From contig NZ_CP032688.1 in assembly GCF_003627795.1 (NCBI RefSeq), positions 186,001-250,000 of the forward strand: a stretch of 64,000 bases of DNA. The letters are read 5' to 3'. The stretch comes from Rhizobium sp. CCGE531 (GTDB taxonomy: Bacteria; Pseudomonadota; Alphaproteobacteria; Rhizobiales; Rhizobiaceae). The position numbers were made by a program, and so were the translations under genes. Below the pieces are notes generated by a model. It ran no database searches, had not been told where the DNA came from, and saw nothing but the letters and a program-made list of their open reading frames with translations. Every line of letters begins with the position of its first letter. Position 1 is the first letter of the stretch. Positions 50,776 through 59,887 of this stretch are shown piece after piece.

Positions 50776-52359
50776 ATGAACACTCAAGCAGTCACCGAAA
50801 CCCTCGCCGCCGTCAGGATGAGCGACGTGAGGAAATCGTTTGGCGGCGTGCACGCACTGCGCGGTGTCAGCCTGACGATCCAACCCGGGACAATCCATGC
50901 GCTGGTCGGCGAAAATGGTGCCGGCAAGTCTACCCTGTTGAAGATCCTGCAGGGTGTGGTCACACCCACGGAGGGATCCATCGAGGTTTTTGGCGAGTAC
51001 ATGTCGTCAAGCTCTCCGGAGAATTCCCGTAGGCTCGGCATCGAGATGATCTTCCAGGACCTCAGCCTGATCCCCACCCTCTCGGTCGCCCAGAACATTT
51101 TCCTGAACCGGGAGCCCCGCCGCCTGTCGATCTTGGTCGACGAGCGCAGGGAAATCGCACAGGCAGCCGAGATCATCGGCCAGCTCAACCTCAGGGTTGA
51201 TCCGAGGACACCTGTTTTTGAACTCAGCCCCGGCCAGGCCCAGCTGACCGAAATCGCCAAGGCCATCCACCAGGACGCCAGGATCCTTATCCTCGACGAA
51301 CCAACCTCGTCGCTGAGCGCACAGGAAGCCGATACTCTGTTCGGCATGTTGAATAAGCTCACTGCGGCGGGAACAGCCGTGATCTACGTTTCGCATCGCA
51401 TGACCGAGATCATGACCATCGCCGACGAGATTACAATACTGCGCGACGGTCAGAACGTGACCTCCGGGAAGACATCCGAATTCACGCTCGACTCGATCGT
51501 GCAGCACATGGTCGGCAAGCGTGTCACCGGCTTCCAATACCAGGCGCGCCCTATTGATCGCAGCGGCAAACCCGCGCTGAGCGTACGTGGCCTTTCGGGC
51601 CCCTCGGGAAAACCCAGCGATGTCAGCTTCGACCTCCACAAGGGCGAGATTGTGGGAATAGCAGGCCTCATGGGCGCGGGCCGGAGCGAGCTTGCCCGCC
51701 TCCTTTTCGGCGTCGATAAGAAAACTGCGGGAACCGTACAACTCGGAGGCACTGCCGTTGAGTTCAAGTCGCCTTCGGATGCCATTAAGGCGGGCATCGT
51801 GCTTGTTCCGGAGAGCCGCCACGAGGAAGGTCTGGTTGTCGAGCACAGCGTCGGCGATAATCTTGGACTGCCGCAGATCGGTCAGCTCGTCCGCGGTCCC
51901 TTCATCGACCGTCGACGCGAGGGAACGCTGACCTCCGATCTCATCAAGCAATTGCGGATCAAGACGCCGTCCGCTGACAACAAGGTCAGGAACCTTTCCG
52001 GCGGCAACCAGCAGAAGATCGTTATCGCCAAATGGCTGGCGGTTGATCCCTCGGTTGTCATTCTCGACGAACCGACAGCAGGCGTCGACATCGGTTCAAA
52101 GGCCGAGATCGTAGAACTCATTCGGACCGTCGCCTCCTCCGGGAAGTCCGTCATCGTCATCTCGTCGGAACCTGCCGAGCTTCTGGCAACGAGCGACCGC
52201 ATCCTTGTCATGAACAACGGACGACTCGCGCGCGAAATCGAGCGCGACGAAATCGAGAGCTGGGCCACGATTGCCGGCGACGAAACTCAATCTCCGCTGA
52301 TCCGCACCGAACTCGGTCTGCAGGTCGCGATTCAGAAGGCAACCCAAAATGTCCACTGA
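50776..52359 (+). CDS. CUT2 sugar ABC transporter ATPase (importer D)
   Basis: This 527-residue double ABC protein has GENGAGKSTLLKI and the signature LSPGQAQLTEIAKAI in the first half, and GLMGAGRSELARLLFG with LSGGNQQKIVIAKWL in the second. Walker B LILDEPTSSLS is complete. Its last 11 nt overlap the permease gene. Confidence 0.9.
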   Translation: MNTQAVTETLAAVRMSDVRKSFGGVHALRGVSLTIQPGTIHALVGENGAGKSTLLKILQGVVTPTEGSIEVFGEYMSSSSPENSRRLGIEMIFQDLSLIPTLSVAQNIFLNREPRRLSILVDERREIAQAAEIIGQLNLRVDPRTPVFELSPGQAQLTEIAKAIHQDARILILDEPTSSLSAQEADTLFGMLNKLTAAGTAVIYVSHRMTEIMTIADEITILRDGQNVTSGKTSEFTLDSIVQHMVGKRVTGFQYQARPIDRSGKPALSVRGLSGPSGKPSDVSFDLHKGEIVGIAGLMGAGRSELARLLFGVDKKTAGTVQLGGTAVEFKSPSDAIKAGIVLVPESRHEEGLVVEHSVGDNLGLPQIGQLVRGPFIDRRREGTLTSDLIKQLRIKTPSADNKVRNLSGGNQQKIVIAKWLAVDPSVVILDEPTAGVDIGSKAEIVELIRTVASSGKSVIVISSEPAELLATSDRILVMNNGRLAREIERDEIESWATIAGDETQSPLIRTELGLQVAIQKATQNVH

Positions 52360-53326
52360 AGCCAAGACATTGAACACAGAGGCGGATGCAACCCACATGC
52401 GGCCGTGGCACAGCAACTGGCGCGACTACGTCGTCTACATCGGCTTCGTCGTCATCTTCATCGTCTTCGCCATCCTGCTGCAGGATCGCGGATTCCTATC
52501 TTCAAACAACCTGCTCAATATCCTGCGGCAGACTGCGATCGTCGCCATCGTTTCCATGGCAATGTCGTTCGTTCTCTCGGCGGGCGAGATCGACCTCTCC
52601 GTCGGAGCCATTGCCGGACTGTCGTCCGTGGTCGCTGGCCTGGTGCTGAGCCAGTATGGTCTGTTCCCCGGCATTCTCGCGGGCTTGGCCCTCGGGCTGC
52701 TGGTAGGCGCCATAAACGGCGGCCTAACTGCCTATCTCAACATCCCGTCGTTCTTGGTGACGCTCGGCATGATGGGGATCGCGCGAGGGGTCGGAATGTG
52801 GGTGAGCGGCACCTCGCCTGTTCCGATCATCAACGACACGTTCATTTTCGTCTTTGGTTCGGGCAACATCGGCCCTGTTCCTGTCCTCGTTATCTGGGTC
52901 GCCGTTCTGGGCATCATCGCCCATATCGCGCTCCGCAAGACACCGTTCGGCCGCAAGGTAATGTCGGCAGGCGGAAACTCGATCGCGGCTCGCTACAGCG
53001 GCGTCGATGTCCGGAAAATCAAGTTCCAGGTGCTGCTACTGACGGGGATGGCCGCTGCAATCGCGGGCATGCTCTATGCTGGACGCCTGCAGTCTGGACG
53101 CTTCCAGCTTGGCGAAGGCGACGAGCTGTCTGTCATTGCAGCCGTGGTTCTCGGCGGCACCAGCCTATTCGGCGGACGCGGCACCGTGATCGGTTCCATC
53201 GTCGGTGCCCTGCTCATCGGTGTCATCAACAACGGTCTTATCCTTGGCGGCCTCGACTACAGCCAGCAGCTCATCGCACGTGGAATGCTCATCATCCTGG
53301 CCGTCGCGGTCGGCCGAAGCCGCTAA
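52349..53326 (+). CDS. CUT2 sugar ABC transporter permease (importer D)
   Basis: This 325-residue membrane protein has LSAGEIDLSVGAIAGL, where Glu replaces the usual Gly/Asp before DLSVG, and IAAVVLGGTSLFGGRGTVIGS near the end. The N terminus is a long hydrophilic segment rich in Thr, His and Arg before the first membrane helix. It completes importer D. Confidence 0.9.
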   Translation: MSTEAKTLNTEADATHMRPWHSNWRDYVVYIGFVVIFIVFAILLQDRGFLSSNNLLNILRQTAIVAIVSMAMSFVLSAGEIDLSVGAIAGLSSVVAGLVLSQYGLFPGILAGLALGLLVGAINGGLTAYLNIPSFLVTLGMMGIARGVGMWVSGTSPVPIINDTFIFVFGSGNIGPVPVLVIWVAVLGIIAHIALRKTPFGRKVMSAGGNSIAARYSGVDVRKIKFQVLLLTGMAAAIAGMLYAGRLQSGRFQLGEGDELSVIAAVVLGGTSLFGGRGTVIGSIVGALLIGVINNGLILGGLDYSQQLIARGMLIILAVAVGRSR

Positions 53327-53355
53327 CGAGGAAGGTTCTACGGAGGTATTACAAT

Positions 53356-54216
53356 ATGAGAGTTTTAGTAACAGGCGGCAGCGGCAAATTGGGTAGAGCC
53401 ACGATCAAGCATCTGATTGAAAGTGGCCACGACGTCATCAACGCGGATACGATCGCTCCGCCAGAAAACCTCTGCCCCTTCGTCAAGGTCGATTTCGAGG
53501 ATATGCGCGCCACGATCGAGGCGATCAGTGGCTTTGATTGGGACCACAATCGCAACACTGAAGCCGTCGTCCATCTAGCCGCTGTGCCGATGCCGGGACG
53601 AGTTGCTCCTGCTGACGTTTTCCGGGTTAACACCATCTCGACGTTCAATGTTTTCGAGTCATGCCGATTGCTCGGCATCAAGAACATCGTGTGGGCGTCG
53701 AGCGAGACCCTGCTCGGCATCCCTTACGAGATCAAGCCTGACTATCTGCCGGCGGACGAGAATTACCAGTCGCGCCCGGAAACGTCCTATTCCCTGTCAA
53801 AGCATCTCGGCGAGGAGATGGCAAAGCAGTATTGCCGCTGGGACAGCCAGCTCAAGATTGTTTGCCTACGCTTCTCCAACGTTATGGACGAGAGCGAGTA
53901 TGCCGACTTTCCGGCCTTCGAGAAGGACCCTGGCAGCAGGCGCTTCAACCTTTGGACCTATATCGACGCCCGCGACGGGGCACAGGCGATCCGACGCTCG
54001 CTCGAGTGGAGCGGCAAAGGTGCCGAGGTCTTCATCATCGCAAACGACGATGGGGTCATGACCACCTCCAACGAGGAACTCGTCAGGAAGTGGTATCCGG
54101 GGGTGCCGTTCAGGAAGCAGATCGGGAAGAACGAAACCTTGCTGTCCATCGACAAAGCAAAGAGCGTTCTCGGATACCAGCCTGAACATAGCTGGCGAAA
54201 ATATGTAGGCTCCTGA
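53356..54216 (+). CDS. NAD-dependent epimerase/dehydratase-family dehydrogenase (uronate-dehydrogenase-like), copy 1
   Basis: This 286-residue extended SDR has TGGSGKLGRATIKHL as cofactor motif, VVHLAAVPMPG, the catalytic WASSETLLGIP and YSLSK. The length and motif set resemble uronate and aldose 1-dehydrogenases, which oxidise a hemiacetal to a lactone with NAD+. The ATG follows CGGAGG by 9 nt. It is a paralogue of the protein at 60632-61486, which shares SSETLLGIP and the terminal VLGYxPxxSWR. It lies directly after importer D, so it probably takes the first oxidation step. Confidence 0.85.
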   Translation: MRVLVTGGSGKLGRATIKHLIESGHDVINADTIAPPENLCPFVKVDFEDMRATIEAISGFDWDHNRNTEAVVHLAAVPMPGRVAPADVFRVNTISTFNVFESCRLLGIKNIVWASSETLLGIPYEIKPDYLPADENYQSRPETSYSLSKHLGEEMAKQYCRWDSQLKIVCLRFSNVMDESEYADFPAFEKDPGSRRFNLWTYIDARDGAQAIRRSLEWSGKGAEVFIIANDDGVMTTSNEELVRKWYPGVPFRKQIGKNETLLSIDKAKSVLGYQPEHSWRKYVGS

Positions 54217-54244
54217 GAAATCAGCCAGCTTGAAGGGAAAGAAA

Positions 54245-54955
54245 ATGCCGACCAGGAAACAGACAGCACCGGTCTCAGAGATCAAAGAGGACGCCTTCGC
54301 GAAAACAATGACCGCGACAGCGCACCTTCGGTTGCGGCAGCTCATCCTGGATAACAAGTGGGCACCCGGTTACCAGGCGACCGAACAGGAAGTCGCGTCC
54401 CAGTTGGGAATGAGCCGGACGCCCGTGAGGGAGGCGCTCATGCGCCTCCAGCAGGACGGACTTGTCTCGGTTATCCCGAGGCATGGAATGCGGGTTCTGC
54501 CGATTTCTATTTCTGACATGAAAGAAATTTATGAAATCCTGACGTCGCTGGAAAGTACAGCCGCAGAACTGGCCGCCAGCCGCCAGCTTTCCGAGGATCA
54601 GCTCCGGGGTCTCGAAAAGGCCACGGCCGATATGGACCATGCGCTTTCGCAAGATGACTTGGAGCACTGGGCGCAGGCGGACGCGAGATTTCATGAGCAA
54701 CTGCTCGAACTTGGCGGCAACCAGATGCTCAAGTCGGTCGTCCTCAATTTCATCGACCGCGCACATCGCGTCAGGATGGTGACGCTGAAGATGCGTCCCA
54801 AGCCGGTTAACTCAACCCGCGAACATGCAGAACTCGTGCAAGCGATCCGCGAAGGCGACCGCGAAAAGGCAAGAAACATTCACAAGGCGCACCGGGAACG
54901 GGCAGGCAAGGAACTGCTCGACCTCCTCGAGCGCCTCGGCCTCAACCACCTCTAG
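54245..54955 (+). CDS. GntR-family (FCD subgroup) regulator of the importer D operon
   Basis: This 236-residue regulator has the winged helix in RLRQLILDNKWAPGYQ and SRTPVREALMRLQQDGLVSV, followed by an FCD domain (DLEHWAQADARFHEQLLELG, then NSTREHAELVQAIREGD). The ATG of MPTRKQ was preferred over a TTG five codons earlier because GAAGGGAAAG then serves as ribosome binding site. Being inside the operon, it probably regulates it. It differs from the GntR protein at 42856, and its operator may be the CGTATACG palindrome near 49536. Confidence 0.86.
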   Translation: MPTRKQTAPVSEIKEDAFAKTMTATAHLRLRQLILDNKWAPGYQATEQEVASQLGMSRTPVREALMRLQQDGLVSVIPRHGMRVLPISISDMKEIYEILTSLESTAAELAASRQLSEDQLRGLEKATADMDHALSQDDLEHWAQADARFHEQLLELGGNQMLKSVVLNFIDRAHRVRMVTLKMRPKPVNSTREHAELVQAIREGDREKARNIHKAHRERAGKELLDLLERLGLNHL

Positions 54956-54967
54956 GACAGGTTTCAA

Positions 54968-56083
54968 ATGTCATCGTTGAACAACACCCTCAAGATCGCG
55001 GTCCTTCCCGGCGACGGGATCGGCAGGGAAGTCATGCCTGCCTGCCTGGAATTGATCGACGCCGCCATCGGCCAGGCGGGCGCGCCACCGCTCGTGTTCG
55101 AGACGCATCAGGCCGGTGCGCAGTACTACGCGGAAACCGGCGAGGCCCTGCCCGCCGCCGCACTCGAGGCCTGCCGGACATCCGACGCAATCCTCTTCGG
55201 CGCGATGGGCTGGCCCGACATCCGCTTCCCGGACGGAACGGAAATCATTCCGCAGCTCGACCTGCGCATGGAGTTCGGCCTATTTGCGGGTGTCCGTCCG
55301 ATCCGGTGGTTTCCCGGTCTCCCGAAAGTGCTTTCCGATCCTCGCGCCGAAGGAATTGACTTCGTGCTGGTCCGCGAGCAGACAGAAGGCCTGTTTTATG
55401 CGCGCGGCCGCGGCGAGGTCCTAAACGACCAGGAGGCCTACGACACGATGCAGATCACGCGGGCCGGCACCGAGCGCGTAACCGAATTCGCTTTCCAGCT
55501 CGCCGCCCAGCGCAAACGTCGCGGCAAGCCCGGCACGGTGACCTGCGTCGACAAGGCGAATGTCTTCAGTTCGATGGCTTTCTTCCGGAAGGTCTTCGAT
55601 GAGATCGCCGCCAAGCACCCCGAGTTGCAGAAGGACTATGCCTATGTCGACGCGCTGGCGCTCAACATGGTGAAGAAGCCGTGGACGCTCGACGTGCTGG
55701 TGACCGAGAACATGTTCGGCGACATCCTTTCCGACCTTGCGGCCGGCCTGATCGGCGGCATGGGGATGGCCCCTTCGGCGGACATCGGTGATACCCACGG
55801 CCTCTTCCAGCCGGCACACGGGACCGCTCCCGATATCGCGGGCAAGGGCGTTGCCAATCCGGGCGCAATGTTCCTGTCGGGAGCGATGATGCTCGACTGG
55901 CTGGCGGTAAAGCACGGCGATCAGCGGCTTGCTGACGCCGCCGGGCTGATCGAGGCGGCGGTCGAATACACCTTGTCGACCAAGACCGCGGTTCCAATGG
56001 AGTATGGCGGAAGCGCCAATTGCGCGGAAATGACGCGCAGCGTGATCGGCGCTCTGGGTGCCGTTCGCAAGGAGGTCGCATGA
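54968..56083 (+). CDS. Isocitrate/isopropylmalate dehydrogenase-family protein (tartrate/D-malate type)
   Basis: This 371-residue member of the beta-decarboxylating dehydrogenase family has PGDGIGREVMPACLELI, LVREQTEGLFYARG, NMVKKPWTLDVLVTENMFGD, LSDLAAGLIGGMG and HGTAPDIAGKGVANPGAM. These carry the metal-binding Asp residues and the NAD site. There are no leucine-pathway neighbours, so isopropylmalate is unlikely; tartrate, D-malate or a tetronate-type hydroxyacid is more probable. It may supply a 3-oxo acid for the OtnK kinase downstream. Its stop overlaps the start of the next gene (ATGA). Confidence 0.83.
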   Translation: MSSLNNTLKIAVLPGDGIGREVMPACLELIDAAIGQAGAPPLVFETHQAGAQYYAETGEALPAAALEACRTSDAILFGAMGWPDIRFPDGTEIIPQLDLRMEFGLFAGVRPIRWFPGLPKVLSDPRAEGIDFVLVREQTEGLFYARGRGEVLNDQEAYDTMQITRAGTERVTEFAFQLAAQRKRRGKPGTVTCVDKANVFSSMAFFRKVFDEIAAKHPELQKDYAYVDALALNMVKKPWTLDVLVTENMFGDILSDLAAGLIGGMGMAPSADIGDTHGLFQPAHGTAPDIAGKGVANPGAMFLSGAMMLDWLAVKHGDQRLADAAGLIEAAVEYTLSTKTAVPMEYGGSANCAEMTRSVIGALGAVRKEVA

Positions 56084-56409
56084 GTCCGGCATCCACAGGC
56101 TTCGTCGTGGTCGTAGAGTTCGTCGTTCAAAGTCAGTTCGCCGATAATTTCCATGCGGAGATGATCGAGAATGCCGCGACGTCGCTACGCGACGAACCGA
56201 ACTGCGAAGTGTTCGATGTCTGCCGCGATCCTGAGCGGCCGGAGCGCACCTACCTCTATGAAGTCTACGGTTCAAGAGCCGATTTCGACTTCCACCTGAA
56301 GACGCCGCACTTTCTGAGCTTTGATGCGATGGTTCGAGACTGGGTGGCCGAAAAGCGAGTGGAAACGTTCGAGCGCGTTTCGTCCCACAAGAAGGAGGGC
56401 GCTAGATGA
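56080..56409 (+). CDS. Antibiotic biosynthesis monooxygenase (ABM) domain protein, YgiN/LsrG-like
   Basis: This 109-residue protein has the ferredoxin-like ABM pattern: FVVVVEFVVQSQFADNFHAE, then SLRDEPNCEVFDVCRD, TYLYEVYGSRADFDFHLKTPHF. Relatives include YgiN quinol monooxygenase and the LsrG isomerase. The ATG follows AAGGAGG by 4 nt and overlaps the preceding stop. It could handle an enolised or reactive keto intermediate of the pathway, in the way LsrG does; that is inference. Confidence 0.8.
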   Translation: MSPASTGFVVVVEFVVQSQFADNFHAEMIENAATSLRDEPNCEVFDVCRDPERPERTYLYEVYGSRADFDFHLKTPHFLSFDAMVRDWVAEKRVETFERVSSHKKEGAR

Positions 56410-57116
56410 CTAGCGGCGTCAAGGCCATTGTCTTCGACACGTTCGGCACGGTCGTCGACTGGCGGGCCTCCATCATCCGCGATCTCACCGGCTGGGGCGC
56501 GGCGGAGGGCCTGCAGATCGACTGGGCCGGCCTCGTCGACCGCTGGCGAGACCGTTACAATCCCCAGAAGGCGCGGGTGCGCAGCGGCGAGTTGCCGTGG
56601 ACGAACCTGGACGAACTCCACTTCGATGCCTTGAAGGCAGTGTTCGCAGAGATGGGACTGGCCGAACTCGACCACGACCGGATGATGCACGTCAACAGGG
56701 TCTGGCATCGCCTGGACGGCTGGCCCGACGCATCGCGCGGGCTGCACCGGCTGAAGTCGAAGTTTATCATCGGCCCGCTGTCCAACGCCAATGTCGCGAT
56801 TCTCGTCAACATGGCAAAGCATGCCGACTTGCCCTGGGACAACGTGTTTTCCTGCGAGCTTTTCCAGCACTACAAGCCCGATCCGGAGACCTACCTCGGG
56901 GTCTGCAAACTCCTTTATCTGGAGCCCGGGGCCGTCATGATGTGCGCTGCCCACAACTACGACCTTGCCGCCGCGCGCAGCCTTGGCCTTAGAACCGCAT
57001 TCATCGCAAGACCCACCGAATACGGCGAGGGTCAGACCACCGACCTCACAGCCGAGCAGGGCTGGGATTACGTCGCCGACGATCTCGAAGACCTCGCTCG
57101 ACAACTCGGATGCTAG
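56406..57116 (+). CDS. HAD-superfamily hydrolase (haloacid dehalogenase type II-like)
   Basis: This 236-residue HAD protein has the nucleophile motif VFDTFGTVVDWR, motif II LSNAN, Lys in FQHYKPDPETY and the motif III segment MMCAAHNYDLAAARSLGLRTAFI. These match L-2-haloacid-dehalogenase-type members, but many act as phosphatases or on other leaving groups. It overlaps the ABM gene by 4 nt (ATGA) and is followed by an aldehyde dehydrogenase gene. A phosphatase step or detoxification of a side product are both possible. Confidence 0.82.
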   Translation: MTSGVKAIVFDTFGTVVDWRASIIRDLTGWGAAEGLQIDWAGLVDRWRDRYNPQKARVRSGELPWTNLDELHFDALKAVFAEMGLAELDHDRMMHVNRVWHRLDGWPDASRGLHRLKSKFIIGPLSNANVAILVNMAKHADLPWDNVFSCELFQHYKPDPETYLGVCKLLYLEPGAVMMCAAHNYDLAAARSLGLRTAFIARPTEYGEGQTTDLTAEQGWDYVADDLEDLARQLGC

Positions 57117-57130
57117 AAGAGAGAAAGACA

Positions 57131-58609
57131 ATGCAGACCTACAAGATGTTCATCGACGGCAAGTGGGAAGACGCTGCCAACGGAGACACGTTCGAGACGA
57201 AGAACCCTTTCAACGGGCAAGCTTGGGCCGCTATTCCGAAGGGCGGCAAGCAAGACGCCGAACGAGCAGTCGAGGCTGCGCACCGCGCCTTCACGAGCGG
57301 TCCGTGGCCGAAGCTCACCGCGAGCGCCCGCGGACATCTTCTTCGGCGTCTTGGCGACCTGATCGCCGAGAATGCGGAGCATCTCGCGACGATCGAGGTT
57401 ACGGACAACGGCAAGCTCATCAACGAGATGCTGTTTCAGCTCAAGTACATCCCGCAGTGGTACTACTACTTCGGCGGGCTGGCGGACAAGATCGAAGGAG
57501 CGGTCATCCCGATCGACAAGGCGGACACCTTCAACTTCACTCGAAACGAGCCGCTCGGCGTCTGCGTCGGGATCACGCCGTGGAACTCCCCTCTGCTGCT
57601 GCTCGCCTACAAGCTGGCGCCGGCTCTCGCCGCAGGGAACACCTTCGTGGCAAAGCCCTCGGAGTTCACGTCTGCTTCGACACTTGAGTTCGCAAAGCTT
57701 GTCGAACAGGCCGGCTTTCCCGCGGGCGTCTTTAACGTCGTCACAGGTTTCGGCGCGGATGTCGGCGAGACGTTGACCACCCACAAATACGTCGCCAAGA
57801 TCGCTTTCACGGGAAGCGAAGCCACCGGGCGCAAGATCGGCGAGCTTGCAGCGCGCAACTTCAAGAAGGTTACGCTTGAACTCGGCGGCAAGAGCCCGCA
57901 CATCGTCTTCGACGATGCGGAGATCGACAATGCTGTGAACGGGGTGATCTCCGGCATTTTCGCTGCCACCGGACAAACATGCATTGCGGGCTCAAGACTG
58001 CTCGTACAGCGCAAGATCCACGACCAGTTCCTCGAGAAGATTGTCAACCTCGCAAAAACAGCGAGAATGGGCGATCCGCTATTGACGTCGACGCAGGTTG
58101 GCCCCGTGACGACGCCGCCGCAACTCGAGAAGATCCTGGGCTATATCGACATCGCAAAAGGCGAAGGCGCTGAATGCGTTCTCGGTGGGGGGCGGCCGGA
58201 CAATCCCGAGCTCTCCAGGGGCTGGTTCGTCGAACCTACGATTTTCTCCGGGGTCCGAAACGACATGCGCATCGCGCAGGAGGAGGTCTTTGGCCCGGTG
58301 CTAGCGGTCATCCCCTTCGACAGCGATGAGGAAGCCGTGCATATTGCTAATGACACCAATTACGGGCTGGCCGCGGGCTTCTGGACCCAGGACATGCGTC
58401 GTATCCTGAAGGTTTCGGCCGCCATCCAGGCTGGCACGGTCTGGGTCAACACTTACCGCGTCATCAGCTACATGTCGCCCCTCGGAGGCTACAAGCACTC
58501 CGGCATCGGTCGCGAGAATGGCATCGCCTCGATCCAGAACTACATGCAGACGAAGAGCGTGATGATCTCGACTGCTGAAGACGTCGCCAACCCCTTCATC
58601 ATGAGGTGA
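57131..58609 (+). CDS. NAD(P)-dependent aldehyde dehydrogenase (betaine-aldehyde-dehydrogenase-like)
   Basis: This 492-residue ALDH has PWNSPLLLLAYKLAPALAAG, FTGSEATGRKIG, the general-base segment LELGGKSPHIVF, the catalytic Cys in GQTCIAGSR and EEVFGPVLAVIPF. The ATG of MQTYKMFI has AGAGAAAGACA before it; an ATG seven codons earlier overlaps the HAD gene. It probably oxidises an aldehyde made from the imported compound to the acid that enters the kinase/decarboxylase route. Confidence 0.88.
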   Translation: MQTYKMFIDGKWEDAANGDTFETKNPFNGQAWAAIPKGGKQDAERAVEAAHRAFTSGPWPKLTASARGHLLRRLGDLIAENAEHLATIEVTDNGKLINEMLFQLKYIPQWYYYFGGLADKIEGAVIPIDKADTFNFTRNEPLGVCVGITPWNSPLLLLAYKLAPALAAGNTFVAKPSEFTSASTLEFAKLVEQAGFPAGVFNVVTGFGADVGETLTTHKYVAKIAFTGSEATGRKIGELAARNFKKVTLELGGKSPHIVFDDAEIDNAVNGVISGIFAATGQTCIAGSRLLVQRKIHDQFLEKIVNLAKTARMGDPLLTSTQVGPVTTPPQLEKILGYIDIAKGEGAECVLGGGRPDNPELSRGWFVEPTIFSGVRNDMRIAQEEVFGPVLAVIPFDSDEEAVHIANDTNYGLAAGFWTQDMRRILKVSAAIQAGTVWVNTYRVISYMSPLGGYKHSGIGRENGIASIQNYMQTKSVMISTAEDVANPFIMR

Positions 58610-58612
58610 TCC

Positions 58613-59887
58613 ATGGTGGTCGCCGGAAAGTTGCTGGTCGGCTGCGTGGCCGACGATTTCACGGGAGCGACCGACGTCGCGAACGTCTTCGCGCGGGCCG
58701 GCCTCAAAACGACGGTACTGATCGGCGTTCCTGAAGACGACCGGGACATTGACGCCGACGTGATCGTTGTCGCCCTCAAGACTCGAACGACGCGTCCGCA
58801 AATGGCGGTCGAGGAGTCCTTGGTCGCGCTGCGATGGCTGCGTGGCCGTGGCGCGCAGAAGTACTACTTCAAGTATTGCTCGACGTTCGATTCCACGGCC
58901 AAGGGCAACATCGGCCCGGTCGCCGATGCGATGCTTGCGGAGCTTGGCCAATCTATAACAATCGCCTGCCCGGCCTTCCCTGCCAACGGCCGGACGGTTT
59001 ACAAGGGCAACCTGTTCGTCGGCGACGTGCCGCTGGACGAGTCCGGCATGCGCAATCATCCGCTGACGCCGATGATAGACGCGAACCTGCTGCGGGTGCT
59101 CGGGCCGCAGTCGCGGGCCGAAATCACCGGATGCTATTACGAGACGGTGAGGCAGGGGGCGTCCGCCATCGCCGTATGGGCCGCCCCCATTCACGGCGAT
59201 GGCACGCGTATTGTCGTCGTTGACGCCCTGGCTGACGAGGACCTTGTCGAGATTGCCCAGGCGTTCAAGGATCTCGTGCTATTCACCGGGGCGTCGGGCC
59301 TGGCCTATGGGCTGGCCCGTGTTCTTCTTGCCGGCGGGAACAGTCGCGACGCTGCCGTTACGACTGACTTGGACGAAGGCTACAGAGCCGTCGTCTCCGG
59401 TAGCTGCTCGGTCGCTACCAACGGACAGGTAAAGGCGATGCTCGCCGACCACGAGGGATTTCGCGTCGACCTCTCGAAGCTGGCGGAGGGAGGCGACGTC
59501 GTCGGCGAGGCCGTCGAGTGGGCGTCTTCTCGCCTAGGCCGCAAGCCTGTTCTCATCTATGCGACGGCTCTGCCTGACGAGGTGAAGGAAAACCAACGCC
59601 AGCTGGGCGTCGCGCAGTCTGGCGAGATGGTCGAGGCCGCCCTCTCCTCAATCGCGCGAAGGCTCGTCGAGAAGGGTGTGAGTGATCTCATCGTCGCCGG
59701 CGGCGAGACGTCGGGAGCGGTGGTGAAGTCGCTCGGCGTCGACCAGCTCTCGATCGGCAACGAAATCGCCCCCGGAGTTCCGTGGGTACACGCAAAGAGC
59801 CAGGGGCGATCTCTGTCGCTCGCGTTGAAGTCCGGCAACTTCGGCGAACGGGACTTCTTCATGAATGCTTGGGACCGGCTACGATGA
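58613..59887 (+). CDS. otnK: 3-oxo-tetronate 4-kinase (DUF1537 family)
   Basis: This 424-residue kinase has CVADDFTGATDVANVFARAG, VVALKTRT, FKYCSTFDSTAKGNIGPV, PAFPANGRTVYKGNLFVGDV and NHPLTPM. The C-terminal ATP domain carries IVAGGETSGAVVKSL. The whole pattern agrees closely with OtnK, which phosphorylates 3-oxo-tetronate in D-erythronate, L-threonate and D-threonate catabolism. The gene immediately downstream is an OtnC-type decarboxylase, its normal partner, and overlaps it (ATGA). It is much closer to OtnK than the paralogue at 40457. Confidence 0.9.
   Translation: MVVAGKLLVGCVADDFTGATDVANVFARAGLKTTVLIGVPEDDRDIDADVIVVALKTRTTRPQMAVEESLVALRWLRGRGAQKYYFKYCSTFDSTAKGNIGPVADAMLAELGQSITIACPAFPANGRTVYKGNLFVGDVPLDESGMRNHPLTPMIDANLLRVLGPQSRAEITGCYYETVRQGASAIAVWAAPIHGDGTRIVVVDALADEDLVEIAQAFKDLVLFTGASGLAYGLARVLLAGGNSRDAAVTTDLDEGYRAVVSGSCSVATNGQVKAMLADHEGFRVDLSKLAEGGDVVGEAVEWASSRLGRKPVLIYATALPDEVKENQRQLGVAQSGEMVEAALSSIARRLVEKGVSDLIVAGGETSGAVVKSLGVDQLSIGNEIAPGVPWVHAKSQGRSLSLALKSGNFGERDFFMNAWDRLR

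Noticed and set aside
52405..53355. N-terminal extension of the first uronate-dehydrogenase-like gene
   Set aside because: The open frame runs through the permease gene in another phase. A clear ribosome binding site and the Rossmann motif place the start at 53356.
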